A stretch of DNA of 64,000 nucleotides from Gigaspora rosea. Lineage: Eukaryota; Glomeromycota; Glomeromycetes; Diversisporales; Gigasporaceae. The notes below the pieces were generated by a model. The model made no database searches and had not been told where the DNA came from. It saw nothing but the letters and a program-made list of their open reading frames with translations. A program made the position numbers and the translations under genes. The stretch covers positions 113,359-177,358 of the forward strand of contig QKWP01000250.1 in NCBI GenBank assembly GCA_003550325.1, read 5' to 3'. Below, piece after piece: positions 1 through 10,909 of the stretch (its first letter is position 1; the number at the start of each line of letters is the position of its first letter).

Positions 1-397
1 TATTTATTGTCTACAGCATATTTATTTATTTATTTTACTTATTAAAGTTTTGTATTCAAAAATAAGCTACCTCTTTATTGTGCTTTAAATTACTTAAAAT
101 AGTAAATAAGCTACCCACGGTTTTTTTTTGTTAAAAATCAGCAAAAAAAGGTAGCTGCAACATACGGTATATATCGATTTATATCTACTTAAAAATTTTC
201 CCGATGTATATATAGTATCGTTATACAAAAAAAGATCGTACTTGTTATAAAGATCGTCTTTGTTATACAAATAAACATCCAACTTTTCAAAAAATTACCA
301 GTTGGTTATACAAATTTAAACATACGACATATGGAAAAATTATATATAAGTCTATACAAAGCCAGATCTCAGTATTACATATATTCTTCGGGGTCCT
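1..397. mobile_element. Right end of an AGGACCCCG-terminus element (left part outside window)
   Basis: The stretch ends in TTCGGGGTCCT at 387-397. The same outward-facing terminus closes the elements ending at 25934, 43710 and 50876. The interior also resembles the 25450-25560 part of the 23804-25934 element, with a shared 'aaaaaaggtagc' stretch. No coding sequence is visible. The other end, and so the target duplication, lies outside the window. It truncates the tail side of the SINE remnant at 398-414. Superfamily is inferred from the 8-bp duplications of its relatives (hAT-like). Confidence 0.5.
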
Positions 398-414
398 GTT
401 TAGAAGGATTGGTT

Positions 415-560
415 TAGTGATTGGACCCGGGTGGGTGACCACCCGGGTCACCCGTTCACCCGCGGGTGACCCGGGTAGTATTGTGACAACCCGGGTGGAA
501 ACGGGTGGGTCACCCAATGGGTCACCCAACGGGTTACCTGACGGGTTACCCGGCAGGTCA
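415..560 (+). repeat. 5' TIR and GC-rich subterminal palindromic repeats of the hAT element
   Basis: After the TIR there are about ten variants of GGGTCACCC / GGGTGACCCGGGT within 140 bp. They form a GC-rich island in AT-rich DNA, and many are self-complementary. hAT transposases usually bind short repeated motifs in both subterminal regions, so these are the likely binding sites. The 3' end carries the same motif. Confidence 0.75.
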
Positions 561-2384
561 CTCTTGAGTTACAAAAATTCCTAAGACACTTATAAAAAAA
601 TAAATCAGATTGAAAATTTTATCCATGACCCGTCAGGTTAATCATCAACCGGATACCTGAAATTAAAACAGAATACCCGATTACAGCTATTATCATAATT
701 CCTAAGACACTTGATAAAAATTAGACAGATGATTTTTTTTTGGCAGATTCGGTTAAGTTTTGTTAATTTAAATGCTATATCACTCAGGTCAAATACAGAA
801 ACAAAGTATTTTCGCTGGCAAATAATCGAAAAAATTAGGAAGCTTATTATTTCGGAAATTGCAAAACACTTAAGAGTTAGCATTTAGTTTATAAGTCGAG
901 TTCTCAAGCACTTTTGATGTATTAAAAAACTTCTGCGGCATATTTTCGACAAATATTAATAAAAATCAAGATTTTTGAACGGAATCTTGAGTTACATCTT
1001 TAAACGAGTTGATAAATTCTTGGCCATATCTAACTTTTTAATATCGGCACCTACGCATGTAATATGTTTATCTGGAGCCTTTTTATATATTTAGCCTTTT
1101 CCATAAGTTTTTGCAAACATCCAACCAAAAATTTAATAACATTGAATGTGTCGGCATTTATAATGATAAAATTATCTATAGAATAAGTATTATATGTAAC
1201 ATATGATATGTCTTCATATTCATGTATAGGTTGGAAATTACTATAATTTTGCATAAGTTTGTTTAAGTTTCTAATATCAAAATTACATGTAATTTTGGTT
1301 ATGTAAATAACATTGCCCAAAATTTTCGTAGATCTGGTATCTAAATAAACATAAAATTATAGTTCTGAATACCAAGATAGATGTCTAGTAATGCTGCCAA
1401 AACTTCTGTAATGCTGGTGCAATAATCATATGTCATTGCACTATTTATTGTTAATGTAAAAGTTGTGTGTGTGCGTACGTACGTACAATTTTGTGATTTA
1501 TTGAATCTATTATACCGAAATAATAAAATAAACCCATTAAATAAATTAGAAGAATTTTAACAAAATGATCTAATCAAATTGAAAAGAATTATGAATACAA
1601 TAATAATCTTGCTATTATTATATTGCCTTCGCGTAGATCTGACTAGCTTGAACTTATTTAGAGAATGGCTTAGATCTTTTCATTATGATCTATAATCCTA
1701 ACCTACTTATGCCATTCTTCTGCTTTATGCACAACTATATTTCACACGTTAATCCGGTTGGCTTGAATATATCTCGAACTTATTTAGATCAGGCTTAGAC
1801 TTTCAAAAAAAAAAAAAAAAGGCAGTGTAAATAAAAAATTTTCATTTTAGATATGATTATCTAATATTAACTGTTATACCATTTGATCTTTTTTAGAAGT
1901 GCTATGACCGAATAATAAATAACTAAATACGGAATAATAATTAAATACGTATAAAATAACAACTAAATATGGAATAAAGTAATTAAGATTTTATTAACTA
2001 AGTTATAATTGTTTGAGATATATCAAATGATCGTGTTTTTTCAAATTAGATCAATGATTAAAAAAATTTACCTGAGTATTACGCAATTGATCAATCTTAA
2101 TGATGCAAGAAACAGATGCGATAATCAAGATTCAAAAATAACTATCCTAATTCAAATAATAGCTAAAACATATATAAGTATCCGCTTTTTAGCATAAAGT
2201 AAACTTTAGAATTCGACTGTAATTCTAAATAATATACAACCAATAAATCTAATTTCCAAAAAAATTTATCCCTGATTATTTGATATTCTATATCGATATA
2301 TCATTCGACTCACATAAATACTTTCTCGTTCTCCTACAAAACTAAATCTAATTCGTTAATCTTCTCTAAAAATCAGTAACAACA
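561..2384. other. Non-coding left part of the hAT element
   Basis: No convincing gene. A minus-strand open stretch at 1051-1320 (89 codons) has no recognisable motif. The 16-mer AATTCCTAAGACACTT occurs twice, near 578 and 698. An alternating GTGTGTGTGCGTACGTACGTAC tract lies near 1467. Two related segments near 1635 and 1760 share 'gaacttatttaga'. This is probably the 5' untranslated or regulatory region plus old insertions. Confidence 0.4.
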
Positions 2385-4716
2385 ATGGATATAGATAATA
2401 ACAAATATACCCAGACGTTGAACATGCATCAGATATTGAATATACTTTGGACGTTAGACAAACCTTTGATACTGATACTCAAAGTGATGCTAGTTCTTCT
2501 ATCGCTATAGAAAGGTTTGGAGAAAAGTCCACAGAAGAACCAAGTACCAAGAAAATTCGCGTTAATTTTGTTAGACAAACTGATTCTAAAAAAAGGCCAA
2601 GTTATGTTTGGAAGTACTTTGAGGAAGAGGCTGCTAAAGAGGGTACGGAAGATGTTTGTAAGATAATTGTAATTAGAAAAAACAAAGAAATTATATGTGG
2701 AAAAAAATATAAACATGATGGAGGAACCGGAAACATGAAACTGCACTTACGGTCAGCACATGGACTGCACTTACGGTCAGCACATGGAATCTTCGGACCG
2801 GATGAAATACTATCAAATTCAGATGAAAAAAATCAATTAAGTATAGCTAAAATGTTTAAAAAAGTGAATCCACATAGTGAGTCTAAGCAATTGGAGCTAA
2901 AGCGAATTACGACAGAGTGGTTAGTAACAGATTCCCTTCCATTTAATGTCGTATACGGAAAAGTGTATCGAAAAATGATGAATCGAATCGATCCTGCATT
3001 TATACCACCAACTAATAAGCATATTAAAAAAGAGATTGAAATTGCTTATCATAAAGGAATAAGAGAACTTAAAAACTTACTTTCTACTACTGTGAGACAG
3101 CTTTCATAACCACTGACTTATGGACAGCCCGAAGCAATGATGGATACATCAGCGTAACTCTTCACTAGTTAACACTTGCATTTAAAATACATGAAGCGTT
3201 ACTTTCTATTGAAAAGTTTGAACATCCACAAACAGGTGAACAGATAAAAGAATATTTAAATACAAAAATTGAGGAATTTGAACTAACTAGAAAAATTATT
3301 CGCGTAACAACAGACAATGGGGCAAATATGAAAAAAGCTATCAGGCTTTGGGATGGTATTAAACGCCTACCTTGTGCTATGCACACACTCCAACTTATAG
3401 TTGCTCAGGCCCTAAATTTATAAATCCGTATACCAATAAAATTCGTAAATTTATTAAATTTTTTTGAACTTCAAAGCAAAGCCAACATCTTGATCAAGCA
3501 CAAACAGACTTGGCAAACCGTGATAAACCCAATGCAATACCAATTATCCAAGTCCACCGTTCTGAAGGCATTTCTGAAAATTTACCCGAAACAGAAGAAA
3601 GTGATAAGTTAGAAATGAATGAGGAGCTAAAATTTATTTTGCGCGCCATTGAAGACGTAAAAACTCGTTGGAACTCTGTTTTCAATCTTGGCAAAGGCTT
3701 TTAGCTTTACGTTCAGCGATTGATTGGCTTTCTGCGACATTATACCTACAAAAAGAAGATGGCGCCAAAGAAGATTCTGCTAAATTAAAAAAATATATGC
3801 TTGATAATAATAAGTGAAAGTTTTTAGAACAATTAGTAGAGGTGTTTAGACCATTTGATGAATTAACAACCTACTTTAGTGGAATTAAATATACCACACT
3901 TTTGGTTGTCAATCCGAGTATCAAAGCATTGAAGTTCGAATTTGCTGATGATGGTATAATAGATCCTGGTGAATTTGAAGGTATTATTAATTTTAATGAC
4001 GGTACATATCTTAAAACTCAATCTGTTAAAATTTTATTTATAAATAATTTAATATTTTTTTTCTAAAAATGTAATCAGATGAATCGTCAGATGAAGATTT
4101 TGATTATAATATCATGCCATTAATACCTAACAATACTATATCAAAGCTTCGAGTAATTATCTATAATTCTCTTTGGCATTACTGGCATGAGTCGGAGGAT
4201 ATTAAATTAATTTCTACCATGCTAGATCCACGATTGAAATTGATACAACTATGGGATAGTGAAACACGAAATGAAACAATTGAGAAATTGCGTGCTGAAT
4301 TTAAAAATTTTCAAGATACAATTGTGGCCGAAGAGTTAAAAGGATCTGGTGAGAAAACTGATTTGACATCTTCTCCATTTATGAAAAAAGTGTTTGGTAG
4401 TAGTAGTCGTAATTTCAAAAGTAAGATATATGATAAAACTGAAATTGACAACTATTTAAATGAGTTAATCGTACCACTTTTGTCTGAAACTGCTGATATT
4501 TATGAATGGTGGCGTAAAAATCAGCATCTTTTTCCTATCTTGAGTAAAATGGCACGTAAATATCTGTCAATCCCTGCTACTTCTGTTCCAAGCGAACGAC
4601 TTTTCTTTGATGCAGAGAATCAAATTACTTCTAAAAGAGTTCGCTTGTCACCTGAAATTGTAAGCAAGTTACTATTTGTAAAGCGAAACAATCTTTATTT
4701 TGATATTTGGTCTTAA
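2385..4716 (+). pseudogene. hAT transposase, decayed
   Basis: Translated segments in order: a BED zinc finger (VWKYFEEE, two Cys, then H..LRSAH, about 2610-2765); the first catalytic region (TTDLWTARSNDGY, from about 3112); the second acidic region (VTTDNGANM, about 3307) followed by C-x-MHTLQL; the TRWNS motif (about 3665); and the hAT C-terminal dimerisation domain (SIPATSVPSERLFF, about 4566-4610) ending LLFVKRNNLYF before TAA. The likely start is ATG 2385, but a one-base shift near 2410 puts the main frame at 2447. Other breaks include TAA at 3107, TAG at 3166, TAA at 3421 and a stop after 3700. A 24-bp tandem duplication (2743-2790) doubles the LHLRSAHG motif of the finger. About 640 codons overall, normal for hAT. 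Non-functional in this copy. Confidence 0.9.
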
Positions 4717-5169
4717 ATATAACAATTCTTTACCTGTGTATTTGGATGAAATGATCTTTTTCTAATATATGTTGCATTACTTTTAACATTACCTGTAATT
4801 AAAAATATTTTACTATATATTAATAAATAAAGATCAGATTTCTATATTATAGACTTAGTAAAATTTCATGCTCACATACCATATTTTCAACTATGCTTCG
4901 CGGAATTCAATTAATAAAGCGAAAGTTTTAAGAATCAGTGTTAGATTTATTAATTTTAAGAATTAGGAATTAGATGAAAGTAGAAACAATTATTATAGAT
5001 ACCTGAGATATAGTATATATAATAACAGATTTTCTCAAACGGGTCTAATCTTAATCTAAGAATACAAAACTGATTTTGTACGTATTTAGCTTTTTTTATA
5101 AATTCTAAGTTATAGTTACCTGATTTACATTAGTATCACGTAAATTCAGCTGAAATTATATAAATTTGA

Positions 5170-5333
5170 AAATCTCACTGGATATAACAAACCTCTATAC
5201 GAACACAAAATTTTTAAAATTTCATAATAATCCGTTATATAGTGCCATAGGTCCTTAAGAAATAGTGATTTTCTATAACGAACTTTTTTTTCTTTCCAGA
5301 ACCGTCAATTCGTTATAGAAAGAGTTGACTGTA
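5170..5333. other. Possible pogo/Tigger-like terminus inside the hAT element
   Basis: The segment ends GTTATAGAAAGAGTTGACTGTA and has several inverted TATAACGAA blocks, like subterminal regions of pogo-type elements, which insert at TA. I could not find the partner end in the window, so this may be a truncated copy or coincidence. Confidence 0.25.
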
Positions 5334-5496
5334 TTACATATCTCATTAATGTATAAATAGTTATTTGTCATGCTGGGTATTTTAGACCATGCTGTACGGT
5401 AATATTCTTACCATAAATATAAGTATATATTTTTTTTTGTTTCATTCTTGTTATCTTATTTTGCTTTCTGTTACTAACTGGTTTTTTTTTATAGTT

Positions 5497-5624
5497 ATGT
5501 TATTGGGTTATTTTTTTGTCGTTCGCTGGTGAAATTATATTCGGTGTTTCGTTTATTAATAAATATAGCTTTTTTTTTGTTATGTTTGCTTTGCCTTTTC
5601 TTTTTTTTTGATTTTATATATATA

Positions 5625-5702
<78 letters not shown>

Positions 5703-5835
5703 AATCAGTTTGTGTTATTGGGTTATCATTTTGTTGTTTGCTAGTGAAATTGCATTCGGTACTTCGTTTATTGATAAGTATCTTTTTTTTTGTTATATTT
5801 GCTTTGCTTTTTCTTTTTTTTACAGTTGTCATTTG
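5497..5835. repeat. Tandem duplication of about 215 bp separated by a poly(T) tract
   Basis: The segment from about 5500 (gttattgggttat, gctggtgaaatt, tcgtttattaataa) is repeated with mutations from about 5715 (gttattgggttat, gctagtgaaatt, tcgtttattgataag). About 75 consecutive T residues (5628-5699) lie between them. Open frames here are poly-phenylalanine artefacts. The tract lies in the 3' non-coding part of the hAT element. Confidence 0.7.
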
Positions 5836-6419
5836 ATGGTTAATCTGTTTTGTGGTGTTACATTTGAGCCTTTGATTGGCGTACTTGTTGCGCTTCTATT
5901 TCACACTTGGTATTGTCGTTTCCATTGGTATAACTGTTGGGTCTGTGTTTAGCTAAATGATTAGCATTACTATTAATCTTGTAAAGGTGTTTTAGTTTAA
6001 TTACATACAAAAAGAGCCTGATTCGCAAACTTGTGTGTGAACAGATGCAAATAACTATATCACGGAAAATTCACGAAATTACCCAGATTTCCAAAACTTT
6101 TCAAAGCCAGCTCCTCAATTTTTACTAATGATAATTTTCCAATTCTTCAATTCCCACATAAGTATGTGGAAATCGTTGTTTACACCTTTTTGAAAATAGC
6201 TGTAAATACATTGAAATAAATAACCGGGAAAATTAAAAATTAGAATAAATTTACATAAAATCGATATTAATATTTCCTGATATACAAACTAGTAATTACC
6301 CGCCAGGTACAATAATAACCCTCATTAAATTAATACATTAGTATAAAATAAGTAAATTCGTTTTAAAATCAAAAAGAAAAATTTATTTTTAATATGGGTT
6401 CAAGAAGATTTAACTAAAT
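5836..6419. other. Non-coding right part of the hAT element
   Basis: AT-rich DNA with no recognisable gene, RNA or repeat between the duplicated T-rich segment and the subterminal repeats. Confidence 0.4.
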
Positions 6420-6571
6420 AGTAGAGCCCTACCCGGGTCCACCTGTCGGGTGACCACTCGGGTTTTACCTAGGTCCACCCATCGGGTCACCCACCCGGTT
6501 GAACCCGGGTGGCTGATGGCCCACCTGTTGGGTGACCCGGGTAGTATTTTTTTAAATGGGTCCAATTACTA
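6420..6571 (+). repeat. 3' subterminal repeats and TIR of the hAT element
   Basis: GC-rich block of GGGTGACC, ACCCGGGT and GGTCCACC variants followed by the inverted TIR GGGTCCAATTACTA at 6558-6571. It mirrors the block at 415-560. Duplicated target 8-mer GATTGGTT follows at 6572-6579. Confidence 0.75.
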
Positions 6572-6579
6572 GATTGGTT

Positions 6580-7024
6580 GGCCCAGCTTTATGTGCCTGA
6601 CAGACTCTCTCTCCTTGGTACCTAATTCTGAAACATAGGTCCTTTTCCTCTGGTATGACTCTGGTGGCCAGGTTGGTGTCCCCTCTTGTCATAGGGCTTT
6701 TTCTGTCCAGTTCTTCGGTTTTCAGTCAAAATTTTGGTCTTCTGTAGTACTGTTAGAAGGTCTTTCTTACCTTCTTGCTCGGAACTTGCCAAACGAGTTT
6801 CAATTGTTCCGGTCTCTTGGATTTGTCTGTATAACTTACACAACTACGCTGATGCTCCTATTCAAGATGGTGGTACCAAGGTTACAGATAATATACCTGA
6901 CCGATTGATGAACAAATATTACCGTAATACAGGCCTATTTTCTAATTCATCTCCAGTGGGATTTGAACTCTAGACCTGTCGCTTGGGGTAGCAACCAGAC
7001 AGCTTCTCTATGTCGCCACACCCC
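6580..7024 (-). mobile_element. tRNA-derived SINE, interrupted by the hAT element
   Basis: On the minus strand the head (7024 downward) has a tRNA-like segment with a B-box-like GTTCAAATCC about 60 bases in, then an unrelated body. The same head and body recur on the plus strand at 10910-11270, matching along most of about 400 bases (GACATAGA.AAGCTGTCTG, CGACAGGTCTA, ACCGGAACAATTGAAAC). The tail side continues across the hAT insertion into 398-414 and is then cut by the element ending at 397. No target duplication was identified. Translations of this block on either strand are spurious. Confidence 0.75.
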
Positions 7025-7194
7025 AATCGATATATATCTATAATCGATAAATATTATAATTAAAATATAAATCGTTATACATATACTAATCAATTGTTAT
7101 TGTATTCATTTGAATCGATAAATTATAATTGTATAAGTTACTAATTGTACCTAGTAGTTTCAAAATATTTCAAAATATTTTAAAACTGTGAAAC
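7025..7194. other. AT-rich spacer
   Basis: ATCGATATATAT-type repeats and nothing coding. The same motif forms clusters near 59200-59420 and 61050-61165. Confidence 0.4.
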
Positions 7195-8556
7195 CAAGCT
7201 GAATTAGTAGATCTGTAGCCTGGGTTATACCAGTCAAATATCTATATAAAATCCGCGATGATAGCATAAGACCAAAACAATTTCTTGGAACAGATTTTGA
7301 AGATAGAATAGAGGTAATATTCACAGAGCATCAGGATCATTTACTACACAAATATATAAAAGGTGATAAACCATTTTGTCTATTCATAGATTTTGATTTA
7401 CCTCAAGAAGAATTAAATAAAATCGATTCAAAACCCATACATAGAGAAGTGAAAGATATACTTGCTCGTGCCTTTAAAAAAGTATGTTTAGAAATATATC
7501 CAGATTAGAATAAAACTACTTTAACAATTGCTAGTAGTACTGACAAGAAAAATTTCTCTCTATATCTCTACTTTTGGCTTGAGACTTAAAAATATAATAG
7601 CTTGTGCATTATTTACTAAGCTTGTTTGTAAGAAACTCCCAGTGGGTTTACAGAGCAAAGATATTGTTGATAATATTGCGAATAAGAGTTTATTTTCTTT
7701 GCAAATGCTTGGAATCCCAAAAGTGATTGAAATAAAATATAAGAAAACTGGTAAAAAAACCTATAAGCATGAATAAGTAAAGAGAGTATTATATCCTGAA
7801 AATAAAGATGTTTTTGATTTTATGCTTCGTTCATCTAACGACGAGGCGCCAATTATAGATAGTCAATACTTTAAAGTTAGATATAAACAATACTCCTTTA
7901 TCTATTCCAGGATTGAATATAAAAATTCTTCCATATTTGTTTCAGAGTTAATTAGAATATGTAATAATAGTATAGAAAGTAGTGAGACTGAGCTCAAATT
8001 AGTAAAAGAGTTACTAGAACATGCTAATATTTCAGAATATAAGATAATGTATCCTACAGAAAATTATTCTAACACCTTTTATCTTAAACATATAACACCT
8101 TTAAATTGTCCATTATGTAGATGGAAAAATAAAGACCAAAATAACCATATATACGAGAATGATAATGTATACATTATTCGAAATAAGAAATCGTATAGTT
8201 TCTATTGTTATCGTGCAAATGATAAGAGAGATTGTAGAACAAGAAAATGTTCAATAAAACTTACTATTAATGAATCTGCCAAGGATCAAAAAAACAAATT
8301 TTCAATCCCCTCCAAACTAGAAAAATCTAGAATTTCTGATCTGAATGATCATTTTGTATAGTGAAACTTACTAGATATGTGTGTATATCTGAACAAAGAT
8401 ATACAGGAAAAGAGGTATATGAAGCAATTCAAGCAACAGTTGCATGTATTCAAACAACTTCAAAACTGTGGCTATTTAAAATAGAAAATTCAAATAATGG
8501 TCTTTATTTTGATATAGCATCCAAACTAGATCTTGCAAATTACAAAATTAGTATAA
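7195..8556 (+). pseudogene. AEP-type primase remnant
   Basis: The segment near 7380-7410 reads FIDFDLPQE, fitting the hhDhD metal-binding motif of archaeo-eukaryotic primases. About 230 codons later a Cys-rich module (CPLC at about 8107, then FYCYR near 8200 and a further Cys pair) looks like the zinc ribbon that follows the catalytic core in UL52/PrimPol-like proteins. It would make primers or copy DNA at replication start. The helicase remnant follows directly on the same strand, as in viral primase-helicase modules. The gene is broken and ends at a MITE. Assignment rests on motifs alone. Confidence 0.5.
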
Positions 8557-8705
8557 GGGCAGTGTCATTAATCACCTGATTATTTTTTATCAAAGGCCTA
8601 CTCCCTTCCTCTTTCTTAATATGTATATAGTCTGGTTCTTATATATAATTTTAACTTTTTTTACTCCTCATCCCCTAAAAAATCACCTGATTTTTGTCAC
8701 TCCCC
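8557..8705 (+). mobile_element. PIF/Harbinger-type MITE, copy 1 of 2
   Basis: Terminal GGGCAGTGTCATTAATCACC and inverted partner ...GGTGATTTTTGTCACTCCC frame a 149-bp element flanked by TAA on both sides (8554-8556 and 8706-8708). A 3-bp TWA-type duplication and GGG ends are typical of PIF/Harbinger. It is non-coding and inserted within the primase-helicase fossil. A second copy in opposite orientation lies at 13372-13510. Confidence 0.75.
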
Positions 8706-8708
8706 TAA

Positions 8709-10600
8709 CCAAACATGGAGGAGAGCCAGTATAATCAAAAACATTAATAAATCGGGTAGTTTCAAAAGGTCTGATTCTTTATAGTAATATTGATTTTCTA
8801 CCGTATTCTCTAAACATCTTTCCATTGAATACCAAATTCTTTAATCTGTTTCTAGGATTCAAAGTTCAGCCATCAGTAGAGATATATTTTGCTCTCATTA
8901 ATCCGATTACTTGGCATATAGAAAATGTTTGGTGTAATGGGAATAAAAATCTCTCCGAATATGTTATTAACTGGTTGACTTATCTTGTACAATATCCAGA
9001 AAAAAAACCTAGAATTATGTTCTTCCCTTCATTCAGAAAAAAATATCTTAACTAATTTTATTGACAAGGAAGTCTTAGACAAGAATTATTCTTTGCATCA
9101 TTAGATCTCAGAAAAATATTAGGACAATTCAATAGTTGCATTCAAGCTAGAAAGCTTATCCTTTTAAATGAAACAGAGATGGTATCAGGAGAATGGCAAA
9201 AGGCTAATGACCATTTAAAATCTCTTATTACTGAGCCGTATATAACTATAGAGCATAAGAGGATCAAACCCAAAACAATTAAAGATTTTGCTGGATATAT
9301 GGTTCTTAGTAATCATAATAACCCACTTCGTGTTGAAATAGGTGATAAGCATAGTATGCTTAGATATGTCTTCTCGATGCAAGGGTAATATGGGATATTT
9401 TAAGCAACTTGGAAAATTTTGGACATCCTAATACACCTAGTAATTTCATAAGCTACTTACTTAAAAGAGATCTTTCAAATTGGATGCCACAAAATATCCC
9501 TAATACTAAAATGAAAGTTGAAACAATGTGAAGTCATCTTCCCAACCCTATTCGATTCATAATTGATTATTTTTTTTTATAGTCTGAGAATCAAATTGAT
9601 AAACCAAGTTGTGCTACTTTATATCAAGATTATCTCACTTTGTATAGAAGTAATAAAGAAAAACCATCCACTAGTAATATTTTTGGAAAAAATTTTCACA
9701 AATAGGTATTGATTATACACATTCACACAATAGTAGAGTAAGAATATATCAATATGTTTTCGATCGATCTAAAATCATAAGCAAACTATATGAAAAGAGT
9801 ATCGATATAGAAGAATTTTTTAATGCACCTCAAGCCGAGACATCCACCAATGCTTTCACAGATATTCCATATTCAATATACCCGAAATCGCAATCCTGAA
9901 ACTAGAGAAAATAGATTTCATTCTATTAGCTACCGATTACATCAAAAAAGGTAAGAATGTATCACTTGCTCCATTTATTACTAATATGATGTATTCAATA
10001 ATAGATCAACCAGAATTTTCAGTTGCTTCATCATTTGTGTTTACTGATATATCTATAGTTCCAGAGATTGAACATGCAGAACCAATAAACAATAAACCTG
10101 AACATTTTTCTGAGATTATCAAATCAATGAGTGATGAAGCCAGACTATTAGTGAATGATGAGCCAGAAATTTCTTCTAACTTACTAGCAAATAATAAACT
10201 CAAACCTAGTAATAAAGAATCTATCACCCAATTAAAGACATATCTATCTGACTATTTATCCCAGGAGCAACGAGAGGTTCGTCTTAGGCAATGAGCAGTT
10301 GATCATGATGAAGATCCAAATAAGTTCGTTACCATTACTAAAAAGGATAAGCTTGATTCAATATTATTTAAGAAAAATATACAGACTGATACTTGAATGT
10401 ATGGCTATGCAAAGGAGGCCAAAGAAGATCCCAATAAATATATAGACATGTTAGTATGTGAAAGATTGATAGGTGAAGAAATAATTTGATGCAGTCTTGA
10501 GGATAAAATTATCACCTTATCATGGCTCGATACTGATAAGGAATAGAAAAAAATAGTTAACATACTCCAGGAAAATGGTATATTATAGTAATTGTTTAGT
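8709..10600 (+). pseudogene. SF3/D5-like replicative helicase remnant
   Basis: Segments read ITWHIENVWCNG (about 8907), ARKLILLNETEMVSGEW (about 9150-9195, Walker-B-like with an acidic residue) and AGYMVLSNHNNPL (about 9290-9325, like SF3 motif C with its conserved Asn). Together these resemble the C-terminal helicase of D5/DUF5906-type primase-helicases, which unwind DNA at replication forks. A later segment (9986-10294) is acidic with no recognisable domain. The gene is broken. Its place after a primase supports the call. Confidence 0.55.
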
Positions 10601-10909
10601 CAGTAAGAAATGAATAAGGTGGAGTTTTGTAGACAGAAGTTTAGGTATAGGGGATTTTTTGCTTCTACAATCTAGCTAATATAAAAATTTTCAGATTAAA
10701 ATATTATGCAAACTCTGATCTTTATACCAATACACTAGTTTTTGTGATACTTAAGAATGTAGTATCATTTCTCTCGAAATAAATTATCTATATATTGGAG
10801 GGTTAAAGAAAGTGAATTGATAAGAGCATTTTTTGTCTCTCTCTCTTGGCCTGACAATAAAATTTATTAGAATGTTTAAAGCAATAACCCATATAAGATA
10901 AGATGAGTT

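Larger units (their letters stand above)
407..6579 (+). mobile_element. Full-length hAT DNA transposon with 8-bp target duplication
   Basis: The 14-bp ends TAGTGATTGGACCC (415-428) and its inverted match at 6558-6571 agree at 13 of 14 positions. They are flanked on both sides by the same 8-mer GATTGGTT (407-414 and 6572-6579). Eight-bp duplications and TAG/CAG-type ends are the hAT signature. Between them lies a decayed hAT transposase on the plus strand (2385-4716). Both ends carry clusters of palindromic GGGTGACCCGGGT-type subterminal repeats, likely transposase-binding sites. The element is 6157 bp, long for a hAT, because about 2 kb of non-coding DNA lies on each side of the gene. It inserted in a tRNA-derived SINE that resumes at 6580. 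Confidence 0.9.

Noticed and set aside
287-529. Minus-strand frame through the GGGTGACC repeats
   Set aside because: It spans the hAT terminus, the target duplication and the neighbouring element, so it cannot be one gene.
5529-5952. Open frames of poly-phenylalanine
   Set aside because: They only read through the T75 tract and its duplicated flanks.
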